Shown piece by piece: positions 1 to 5,518 of a stretch of 5,518 nt of DNA (positions within the stretch are counted from its first letter, which is position 1; each line of letters opens with the position of its first letter). The position numbers and the translations under genes are program-made. The notes under the pieces were generated by a model. The model saw only the letters and a program-made list of their open reading frames with translations. It searched no databases and was not told where the DNA came from. Source of the DNA: Porticoccaceae bacterium. GTDB taxonomy: Bacteria; Pseudomonadota; Gammaproteobacteria; Pseudomonadales; Porticoccaceae. The stretch spans positions 1-5,518 of the forward strand of contig DNBN01000110.1 in assembly GCA_003491845.1 (NCBI GenBank), read 5' to 3'.

Positions 1-29
1 TTGTTAGATTGTTAGATTGTTAGATTGTT
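1..29. repeat. Octamer tandem repeat TTGTTAGA, about 3.6 copies
   Basis: Three perfect copies of TTGTTAGA occupy 1-8, 9-16 and 17-24, followed by a partial copy TTGTT at 25-29 and then unrelated sequence. The array touches the window edge, so its true copy number is unknown. Because the unit is 8 bases long the repeat shifts frame at each copy, and all six frames meet a stop codon within it (TAG forward, TAA reverse). It is therefore not inside a coding region as seen here. It lies about 209 bases before the amidohydrolase start. It may be a slippage-prone microsatellite; any regulatory role is speculation. Confidence 0.85.
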
Positions 30-41
30 GTAAAGTGAAAA

Positions 42-168
42 GATGACATGAGTTTGTTTATAACGTCATCGAAGTTGGTTCAAATAGTTGTAGCCACACT
101 GACTATATCGCAGCCGGTTTCGCGCTCTATCAAACTACAAATTGTGAATTCCCTAAACCTCGATGACG
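42..168. repeat. GATGAC/GTCATC inverted repeats upstream of the amidohydrolase
   Basis: GATGAC at 42-47 is inverted as GTCATC at 65-70, with 17 bases between the arms. The second arm, extended to CGTCATCGA (64-72), is matched exactly by its reverse complement TCGATGACG at 160-168. Three related half-sites thus sit upstream of the predicted promoter at 170-199, the last one directly next to its -35 element. This could be an operator for a regulator binding a TGACG-like half-site, but arms of 6 and 9 bases can also arise by chance. No regulator gene is present in the window to support it. Confidence 0.25.
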
Positions 169-169
169 A

Positions 170-199
170 TTGATTAGTGGCTATAAAAAAGACTAATAT
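170..199 (+). promoter_or_regulatory. Predicted sigma70-type promoter of the amidohydrolase gene
   Basis: A -35-like TTGATT (170-175) and a -10-like TAATAT (194-199) are separated by 18 bases. Transcription would start near 205-207, giving a leader of about 31 bases before the ATG at 238. This is the best-spaced pair I see between 31 and 237. The leader carries GAGGA (223-227), ten bases before the start codon, as a likely ribosome binding site. An alternative -10 (TATAAA, 182-187) has no reasonable -35 partner. This is a prediction from consensus only. Confidence 0.4.
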
Positions 200-237
200 G
201 GTGTTATCTTCGAGACCTGAATGAGGAATTTACGGCT

Positions 238-1683
238 ATGAATAAGCTCCTAATAAAAAGTATTGCACTACCTATTGCCCTAGTTGGCACGCTGTTTTGT
301 TGCACAGTTGTAGCTTCGCCAAAGGACTACTATAAGAGTATAGATGCCCATCAAAAGCAGTTTGAAAAAGTTGCATTAGATCTTTGGAATTTTGCTGAGT
401 TGGGTTATCAAGAGACGCAAAGTGCTGCACGCTTGCAAGAAGAGCTTGTTAAAGAAGGGTTTACGGTGAGCTCAGGTATAGCCGATATACCCACTGCTTT
501 TAAGGCAGAATATGGCACCGATGGGCCAGTGATTGGTATTATGGGGGAGTTTGATGCTTTGCCAGGTATTGCGCAAAGCGCTTCTCCATTTAAAGAAATA
601 ATTGATAATAGTACAGGTGCGGGACAGGCCTGTGGGCATCATTTATTTGGTGCAGGTTCTGCATGGGCCGCAGTGGCAATCAAAGAATGGTTAGTGGCTA
701 ACAACATGCCAGGTAGGATTATTTTTTACGGCACACCAGCAGAAGAGGGTGGGTCAGGTAAGGTCTATATGGCCCGAAGTGGTACTTTTGACAATGTCGA
801 TGTGATGTTGCATTGGCATCCCAGTTCATCTAATCATGCTAGTCCGCGTTCTACGAATTCTAACATGTCTGGAAAATTCACCTTTAAAGGTATATCCGCT
901 CACGCTGCAAGTGCCCCTCACAAAGGCCGTTCTGCGTTGGATGGTGTTGAAGCAATGAATATGATGGTCAATATGATGCGCGAACATGTTCCCCAAGATT
1001 CTCGTCTCCATTATGTCATCACCAAGGGTGGCCTGGCGCCAAATGTTGTGCCGGATCTTGCTCAGGTTTATTACTATGTTCGCCATCCACGACGACAGGT
1101 TGTCAAAGAGTTATTTGCTCGGGTTGTTGATACCGCTAACGGAGCTGCGCTGGGCACAGGCACGACCATGAGTTACGAGGTTATGCATGGAAACTATTCC
1201 TTACTGCCTAATGAAACGTTGCAGAGGGTAATGCAGTCTGAGTTAGAGGCCTTAGGTGGTGTAACTTACTCTAACGAAGAACAAAAATATGCTGAAACAA
1301 TTTATAAAACCCTTGTGCAGCCCTCAGGTAAAATAGGAGATCAAGAAAACGTTGCTCCCTACAAAAGAACACATGGTTATGGATCTACTGATGTAGGCGA
1401 TGTTAGTTGGCTGATACCTACCGGAGGTATTAGTGTGGCTACCTGGGTGCCAGGTACGGCAGCACACTCTTGGCAGGCTGTTGCCGCTGGTGGAACCACG
1501 ATTGGTTTAAAAGGAACTAAGCTAGCTGCTAGTGCGCTAACTGCAACTGCGTTACGGATATTTAAAAATCCTGAGATTGCAGAACAAGCAAAAAGAGAAC
1601 TACAGAATGCCGTAGGACCTAATTTTAATTACAAAGCATTACTTGGCGATCGCAAGCCACCGTTAGATTATCGCATGAACTGA
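238..1683 (+). CDS. Exported M20 family amidohydrolase, AbgB-like
   Basis: This is a zinc-type hydrolase of the M20 peptidase/amidohydrolase family, whose members cleave amide bonds of acylated amino acids and related conjugates. The closest known relative I recognise is AbgB, the catalytic subunit of p-aminobenzoyl-glutamate hydrolase. Residues 1-26 look like a Sec signal peptide: Lys near the start, a hydrophobic stretch, and probable cleavage after VVA; the Cys pair at 21-22 does not form a lipobox. Family motifs follow: GEFDALPG (103-110), ACGHHLFG (131-138) with metal ligands Cys132 and His134, the PAEEGGSGK stretch with Glu169-Glu170, HWHP with His194, the lid domain from about 210 to 330 including SAHAASAPHKGRSALDG, STDVGDVSW (383-391), and His410 in AHSWQ. 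All expected catalytic and metal residues are present. At 481 residues the length equals E. coli AbgB as I recall it, but here part of it is the signal peptide and the linker before STDVGD is shorter. No AbgA partner is adjacent. The start is supported by the signal peptide and by GAGGA ten bases upstream. The substrate is unknown. Confidence 0.9.
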   Translation: MNKLLIKSIALPIALVGTLFCCTVVASPKDYYKSIDAHQKQFEKVALDLWNFAELGYQETQSAARLQEELVKEGFTVSSGIADIPTAFKAEYGTDGPVIGIMGEFDALPGIAQSASPFKEIIDNSTGAGQACGHHLFGAGSAWAAVAIKEWLVANNMPGRIIFYGTPAEEGGSGKVYMARSGTFDNVDVMLHWHPSSSNHASPRSTNSNMSGKFTFKGISAHAASAPHKGRSALDGVEAMNMMVNMMREHVPQDSRLHYVITKGGLAPNVVPDLAQVYYYVRHPRRQVVKELFARVVDTANGAALGTGTTMSYEVMHGNYSLLPNETLQRVMQSELEALGGVTYSNEEQKYAETIYKTLVQPSGKIGDQENVAPYKRTHGYGSTDVGDVSWLIPTGGISVATWVPGTAAHSWQAVAAGGTTIGLKGTKLAASALTATALRIFKNPEIAEQAKRELQNAVGPNFNYKALLGDRKPPLDYRMN

Positions 1684-1711
1684 ATGATCATCTAGAAAAC
1701 AGAGCAGTCCC

Positions 1712-1750
1712 ATGGCGTAAAAAGGGAGTTACTTTGCCGCCTGACGCCAT
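1712..1750. repeat. Inverted repeat in the convergent gap, possible weak terminator
   Basis: ATGGCGT (1712-1718) is repeated inverted as ACGCCAT (1744-1750) around a 25-base loop that contains a smaller AAAG/CTTT pairing. It lies 29 bases after the amidohydrolase stop, in the gap between two convergent genes, where a shared terminator would be expected. No T-run follows on either strand: TTGTTTGG follows on the plus strand and GGGACTGC on the minus strand. It is therefore a poor intrinsic terminator. A T-rich stretch at 1827-1839 (with TATTTATT pairing to AATAAATA at 1791-1798) is also not convincing. The rest of 1684-1867 shows nothing recognisable. Confidence 0.25.
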
Positions 1751-1867
1751 TGTTTGGTCAATGCTGTGAGCTTCTGCTGACCCCTGTGGTAATAAATAAT
1801 CTGCGGCCTCGTCTAGTAGAAAGATGTATTTATTTTTTCATGACAAGCTATAACGAATATACAATCT

Positions 1868-2497
1868 CTAGGCCTTGGCGCTGGGTCGTTCACTTACCTG
1901 GCTGTACCATCTATTGAGGTTCTCAAAATCTGCAGGAATAGGCTTCTTGACCCATTTTGCGAAGTCGATACACACCAGAGCGCTAATATCAGCTACTGAA
2001 AAGTAATCACCGATCATATATTGAGTAGACGCAAAGTGGTCATCCAAGCCTTTGAAAAAGTGGTCTAACCTAGCCAAACCCCGTTCGGCTAGTTCAGGAA
2101 TTTGAGCGTAATTATGAGGCCCTGGCAACGCTCTATTTTTCATTCCGGGCGTTGAATTTCGAAAAGCTTCAGCAACAGCTGACAAACCATTCATTACAAT
2201 TTGATTATTGGCTGACTCTACTAATGCACGCTCTGCGGGTGTGCGTCCATAAAGGGGTGGTTCTGGATAAATTTCTTCAAGGTAGCTACAAATAGCATTT
2301 ACCTGGCTAATGCTGGTGCCATCATCTAACACCAGTAAGGGTACTTCGGATAATGGCGTAATACTTTTGTAGGCATCAGAAAACTGTTCTCCAGAGCCAA
2401 GATCAACTTGAATAGTTTCAATATTAATGGCTTTTTCTGCCATTAAAATGCGCACTCTTCGAGGGCTTGGTGCGGTTTTACAATCATAGAATTTCAT
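1868..2497 (-). CDS. Glutathione S-transferase family protein
   Basis: This 209-residue cytosolic protein has the two-domain GST fold. The N-terminal thioredoxin-like half (1 to about 80) starts MKFYDCKTAPSPRRVRILMAEK, a start typical of a bacterial GST subgroup, and carries the cis-proline Pro53 after Val52. The segment after it, SISQVNAICSYLEE (62-75), is the usual glutathione gamma-Glu binding region, but Gln65-Val66 stand where many GSTs have Glu-Ser. The helical C-terminal half includes AEAFRNSTPGMKNRALPGPH (109-128) and the N-capping box motif FSVADI (166-171). The gene starts 16 bases after dxs with a good ribosome site, GAGGAA at 2504-2509, six bases before the ATG, so it is probably the last gene of the xseB-ispA-dxs transcription unit. 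Such enzymes usually conjugate or reduce electrophiles with glutathione, but GST sequences rarely reveal the substrate. A role in protecting or processing isoprenoid compounds would be pure inference. Confidence 0.92.
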   Translation of the reverse strand: MKFYDCKTAPSPRRVRILMAEKAINIETIQVDLGSGEQFSDAYKSITPLSEVPLLVLDDGTSISQVNAICSYLEEIYPEPPLYGRTPAERALVESANNQIVMNGLSAVAEAFRNSTPGMKNRALPGPHNYAQIPELAERGLARLDHFFKGLDDHFASTQYMIGDYFSVADISALVCIDFAKWVKKPIPADFENLNRWYSQVSERPSAKA

Positions 2498-2513
2498 ATT
2501 TTCTTCCTCGGTT

Positions 2514-4439
2514 TCAAGGGGTTGCTAACTTGGGTAGTTCCAAGTGTTTCAGTCGTCGCTGGATAGATTTTTGAATACTGGTAGTATCAAGACCTATGGC
2601 GGTTAGCTGTTCGCTATGGCTACCATGCTCAATAAGTTTATCTGGAAGGCCTAACTGCAATACAGGCATAACGATACCTTGGCGCGCTAGAAATTCAATT
2701 ACAGTGGAGCCTGCGCCGCCAGCAATAGCATTTTCTTCGAGGGTTACTAATAAACTATGATGCTGTGAAAGCGCAGTAATAAGCTCTTCATCTATAGGTT
2801 TTACAAAGCGCATATCGACAACTGTTGCATTTAATGTATTACCTACGGTCATCGCTGAACCTAGCAGTGTGCCAAAATTTAGAATAGCCACTGCGACACC
2901 CTCTCGTTTAATGACGCCTTTACCAATGGGTAATTCCTTCATTTCAGACGCTATCATGCTCCCTGGCCCAGTCCCTCTGGGGTACCTGACTGCCGCAGGA
3001 CCTTTATGCATATAGCCGGTGTATAGCAGTTGTCTGGTTTCATTTTCATCAGAGGGAGCCATTAATAGCATATTTGGAATGCAGCGAAGGTAACTAATAT
3101 CGTACGCACCAGCATGAGTTGCGCCATCTTCTCCCACTAGTCCAGATCGATCTAGAGCGAAGAGTACATCAAGGTTTTGGATCGCTACATCATGTATGAG
3201 CTGATCATAAGCCCGCTGTAAAAATGTCGAATAGATCGCTACAACTGGCTTTAACCCCTCACATGCCATTCCCGCAGCAAGGGTTACTGCATGTTGTTCA
3301 GCAATGGCGACATCTTCATAACGATCAGGAAAACGATCGGCAAAATTATTCATGCCAGAGCCCTCGCACATGGCGGGGGTAATACCGATAAGTCGCTTAT
3401 CGATCTCTGCCATGTCGCATAGCCAATCCCCAAATACTTGTTGATACTTAGGTTTTGATATTTTTGGTGCTGTTGTAATAGCTTCAACCACAGGCTGCTT
3501 GGGTTCAATTTTGTTCAGCGCATGATAGCCCACAGGATCGCTTTCCGCAGGCGCAAAGCCCTTACCTTTGTGCGTTATAATATGCAGCATGACTGGACCC
3601 TTAATCGCTTTAAGGTTCGTCAGAGTCTGCACCAGTAGAGGTAAGTCATGGCCATCAATGGGCCCAATGTAGTAAAAACCTAGCTCTTCAAAAATAGTAG
3701 CCGGAGACACCATGCTCTTCATATACTCTTCGGTACGGCGAACAAAATTCTTTGCATGAGGTAGCGAGCGCAAGGCTTTTTTACCACTCTCTCGCAGCTG
3801 ATTATAGAATTTACTAGCCCATAATTTAGAGAAATAAGTCGACAAACCACCGATGTTCTTAGAGATAGACATTTGGTTGTCGTTGAGCACCACCAGCAGA
3901 TCTTTATCAACATGAGATGCATGATTGATAGCTTCAAAGGCCATTCCAGCAGTCATAGCGCCATCACCAATAATAGCGACTGTTTTACGATCTTCTTCAA
4001 GATGATCTGAGGCCAATGCCATGCCTAAGGCGGCGCTAATAGAGGTACTGGAATGACCAACCCCAAAGGTATCAAAGGGGCTTTCTGAACGTTTTGGAAA
4101 GCCCGATAAACCATCCTTTTGCCGCATGCTAAGCATTTGTTCACGACGACCCGTTAAAATTTTATGCGGATAGGTTTGGTGGCCTACATCCCAGACCAGT
4201 CTGTCATTGGGGGTGTTGTATACATAGTGCAGTGCTACGGTTAATTCAGTGACCCCAAGGCCTGCCCCGAAGTGACCACCTGTTTTGCCCACGCAGAACA
4301 GCATAAATGAGCGCAATTGATCGGTGAGAGCTAATAGCTCTTGAGGACCAAGCTGGCGCAGATCTTCAGGGCTCTCAATACTATCTAGTAATGGGGTCTC
4401 TGGTCTGCTTAACGGAATTTCGGTATAGGTCTTTGGCAT
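2514..4439 (-). CDS. dxs: 1-deoxy-D-xylulose-5-phosphate synthase
   Basis: Dxs condenses pyruvate with glyceraldehyde 3-phosphate, releasing CO2, to give 1-deoxy-D-xylulose 5-phosphate. This is the first step of the MEP pathway to IPP and DMAPP and also feeds thiamine and pyridoxal synthesis. The protein is a cytosolic, thiamine diphosphate-dependent transketolase relative. Visible landmarks are GGHFGAGLG with catalytic His56, [17 protein letters not shown] (83-99), the ThDP/Mg motif from GDGAMTAG (158-165) to NDN (186-188), [11 protein letters not shown] with catalytic Glu381, [10 protein letters not shown] with Arg409, [12 protein letters not shown] with Asp438 and His442, and YPRG with Arg488. 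The C-terminal transketolase domain covers about 515-630. At 641 residues it is full length and nothing is missing. The start is fixed by the conserved [19 protein letters not shown], as in Pseudomonas Dxs, and by an in-frame TAA directly before the ATG. No clear Shine-Dalgarno sequence precedes it. It lies 57 bases after ispA and 16 bases before the GST gene, on the same strand. Confidence 0.98.
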   Translation of the reverse strand: MPKTYTEIPLSRPETPLLDSIESPEDLRQLGPQELLALTDQLRSFMLFCVGKTGGHFGAGLGVTELTVALHYVYNTPNDRLVWDVGHQTYPHKILTGRREQMLSMRQKDGLSGFPKRSESPFDTFGVGHSSTSISAALGMALASDHLEEDRKTVAIIGDGAMTAGMAFEAINHASHVDKDLLVVLNDNQMSISKNIGGLSTYFSKLWASKFYNQLRESGKKALRSLPHAKNFVRRTEEYMKSMVSPATIFEELGFYYIGPIDGHDLPLLVQTLTNLKAIKGPVMLHIITHKGKGFAPAESDPVGYHALNKIEPKQPVVEAITTAPKISKPKYQQVFGDWLCDMAEIDKRLIGITPAMCEGSGMNNFADRFPDRYEDVAIAEQHAVTLAAGMACEGLKPVVAIYSTFLQRAYDQLIHDVAIQNLDVLFALDRSGLVGEDGATHAGAYDISYLRCIPNMLLMAPSDENETRQLLYTGYMHKGPAAVRYPRGTGPGSMIASEMKELPIGKGVIKREGVAVAILNFGTLLGSAMTVGNTLNATVVDMRFVKPIDEELITALSQHHSLLVTLEENAIAGGAGSTVIEFLARQGIVMPVLQLGLPDKLIEHGSHSEQLTAIGLDTTSIQKSIQRRLKHLELPKLATP

Positions 4440-4496
4440 TTAGGCGGTGCTTTAATATGTCCGGTTAGATGACTGATCTTACACCAAAATTGATGT

Positions 4497-5375
4497 TTAA
4501 TAATCACGATTAACAATAAAATTACCCAGAAAACGCAGTGTCGCTGCCTTTTCGCTAAAAATATCCAGTGATTCTATACTCTGCGAATACAGATCAGCTG
4601 CTTGTTGTTTGGCTTCTACTATTCCCAGTAGCGAGGTATAGGTAGGTTTTCTATTAGCCAGGTCGGATCCCTGTCGCTTACCCAATTGTAGGGTAGAGCT
4701 TTCAACATCTAAGATGTCGTCTTGAATTTGGAAAGCTAGTCCAATAGATTGGGCAAAATCACTTAGAGCGGCAAGTTGTTTTCGATCAGCTTGGCCTGTA
4801 GCCACAGCGCCCATAAGTACACTTGCCTCGATTAAAGCACCGGTTTTATGCGCATGCATAAACTTGAGTTCCTCTAAAGACAAAGCATTGCCTGTACCTG
4901 CTAAGTCTATTGCTTGGCCAGTAGCCATTCCTGAGCAGCCGCCTAAAGTGGACAATAATCGTAATAATTCAACGGTATTATCTGCAGATACACCATCAAT
5001 TCTTGCTAGGGTTTCAAACGCTAATGCCTGGAGTGCATCTCCTGCAAGTATGGCGGTCGCCTCATCATATTGAATATGACAGGTGGGTGCTCCACGGCGT
5101 AAATTATCATTGTCCATGGCTGGTAAATCATCATGAATCAGTGAATAAGCATGGATCATTTCAATAGAGGCAGCTACGACGCTAGTGGCTTGAGTGGTTT
5201 TGTCAATCGCTTCAGCGGCGGCGAAACATAATAGTGGCCGGATGCGTTTGCCACCATTGAAAACAGAATATCGCATTGCGGAAAACAAACGCTCGGCAGG
5301 ACCCTGTGGACTAGGCAAGCTGGTTTCTAGCTGCTGATTAACCTGTTCATTATACTGTTTTAGCGTTTCATTCAT
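4497..5375 (-). CDS. ispA: Farnesyl diphosphate synthase (geranyltranstransferase)
   Basis: IspA is a cytosolic trans-prenyltransferase that joins DMAPP with two IPP units, through geranyl diphosphate, to make C15 farnesyl diphosphate. Family motifs are all present: GGKRIRP for IPP binding (41-47), the first Asp-rich motif DDLPAMD (82-88) followed by LRRG (92-95), AGDAL (111-115), GQAIDL (153-158), KTGAL (177-181) and the second Asp-rich motif DDILD (219-223), then GKRQGSD (242-248). The two-residue insertion in the first Asp-rich motif and Tyr77, five residues before it, fit a bacterial type II farnesyl diphosphate synthase rather than a longer-chain enzyme. At 292 residues it is the usual length, ending RFLGNFIVNRDY. 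Asn91 replaces an Asp common in the stretch after the first motif; this should not affect metal binding. The start follows the xseB stop by 20 bases with a weak AAGAG ribosome site, and an in-frame stop a little further upstream rules out a longer protein. Confidence 0.97.
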   Translation of the reverse strand: MNETLKQYNEQVNQQLETSLPSPQGPAERLFSAMRYSVFNGGKRIRPLLCFAAAEAIDKTTQATSVVAASIEMIHAYSLIHDDLPAMDNDNLRRGAPTCHIQYDEATAILAGDALQALAFETLARIDGVSADNTVELLRLLSTLGGCSGMATGQAIDLAGTGNALSLEELKFMHAHKTGALIEASVLMGAVATGQADRKQLAALSDFAQSIGLAFQIQDDILDVESSTLQLGKRQGSDLANRKPTYTSLLGIVEAKQQAADLYSQSIESLDIFSEKAATLRFLGNFIVNRDY

Positions 5376-5395
5376 GAGGTATAACTCTTTTCATT

Positions 5396-5518
5396 TCAAA
5401 CTTCAGAGCTATAGTGTTCGCTTACTAACTCATTACCTTCACGGGTTAATGTCTCTACTCGCTGTTCGGCCTCTTTTAAGGCTTTTTGACAGTCTCTGGC
5501 AACCTTAATGCCTTGTTC
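5396..5518 (-). CDS. xseB: Exodeoxyribonuclease VII small subunit, C-terminal part
   Basis: Reading leftwards from the window edge, an open frame codes for 40 residues and ends in TGA at 5396-5398. It begins EQGIKVARDCQKALKEAEQR and ends HYSSEV. The pattern of a Gly, then Cys, then Leu..Ala-Glu followed by a Val is the typical second helix and tail of XseB, the small helical subunit that joins XseA in exonuclease VII, which degrades single-stranded DNA in both directions to oligonucleotides. The family is about 80 residues long, so roughly the N-terminal half lies outside the window. The identification is backed by position: xseB directly precedes ispA and dxs in many gammaproteobacteria. The gap to ispA is 20 bases, which suggests co-transcription. 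Confidence 0.93.
   Translation of the reverse strand, partial: EQGIKVARDCQKALKEAEQRVETLTREGNELVSEHYSSEV

Noticed and set aside
72..98. GGTTCAAAT resembling a tRNA T-loop, with GCCACA after it
   Set aside because: The flanking bases cannot form the T stem, and no anticodon or acceptor stem can be drawn around it.
48..173. Forward ORF of 41 codons (starts MSLFITSSKL) in the left intergenic region
   Set aside because: It has no good ribosome site, no recognisable domain and ends within the predicted promoter region; it looks like a chance frame.
826..1086. Minus-strand ORF of 86 codons inside the amidohydrolase gene
   Set aside because: It is antisense to a clearly conserved gene and its product has no family features.
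986..1171. Plus-strand ORF of 61 codons in another frame of the amidohydrolase gene
   Set aside because: It is a frame shadow of a gene whose own frame carries all the family motifs.
1734..1769. TTG-started mini-ORF of 11 codons with AAGGGAG five bases upstream in the convergent gap
   Set aside because: The ribosome-site match is good, but the frame is tiny, starts with TTG and resembles nothing; chance is the simpler explanation.
1756..1782. GGTCA/TGACC inverted repeat as a terminator
   Set aside because: The stem is only five pairs with a 17-base loop, and no T-run follows on either strand.
3719..3937. Minus-strand ORF of 72 codons within dxs
   Set aside because: It is another frame of dxs, over the region that codes for conserved Dxs sequence.
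4864..5073. Plus-strand ORF of 69 codons over ispA
   Set aside because: It is antisense to conserved ispA sequence and has no recognisable features.
5368..5394. Mini-ORF MKRVIPHE between xseB and ispA, overlapping the ispA start
   Set aside because: Eight codons in a 20-base gap with no ribosome site of its own; the normal reading of xseB stop followed by the ispA start explains the region.

Overview
The window looks like ordinary chromosome of a gammaproteobacterium, probably a marine one related to the Pseudomonas/Cellvibrio side of the class. The evidence is the gene order xseB-ispA-dxs, the Pseudomonas-type Dxs sequence (start [22 protein letters not shown] around the catalytic His) and a moderate GC content that by eye is in the mid-40s percent. 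The lineage is inference; the sequence holds no rRNA or other decisive marker.

Layout: positions 1-237 are non-coding. They begin with an octamer tandem repeat cut by the window edge and end with a plausible sigma70 promoter. Positions 238-1683 (+) encode an exported M20 peptidase/amidohydrolase of the AbgB type. Positions 1684-1867 are the gap between two convergent genes, with one loose inverted repeat and no convincing intrinsic terminator. The rest reads leftwards on the minus strand as one probable operon: xseB (C-terminal 40 residues only, 5396-5518), ispA (4497-5375), dxs (2514-4439) and a glutathione S-transferase family gene (1868-2497). The gaps between them are 20, 57 and 16 bases. 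The operon's promoter lies beyond the right edge.

How the genes work together: Dxs makes 1-deoxy-D-xylulose 5-phosphate from pyruvate and glyceraldehyde 3-phosphate, the entry step of the MEP isoprenoid pathway. IspA condenses the resulting IPP and DMAPP to farnesyl diphosphate, the precursor of undecaprenyl phosphate, quinone side chains and other prenyl products. XseB, the small subunit of exonuclease VII, is a traditional neighbour with no metabolic link. The GST is probably co-transcribed with dxs, but its substrate cannot be read from the sequence. The amidohydrolase is a separate transcription unit.

I found no evidence of a new biological system, mobile element, CRISPR array or RNA gene. 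The points worth a second look are small: the octamer repeat, the overlapping ATGA mini-ORFs before the amidohydrolase, the export signal on an AbgB-like enzyme, the GST attached to the isoprenoid operon, and a dxs start with no visible Shine-Dalgarno sequence.
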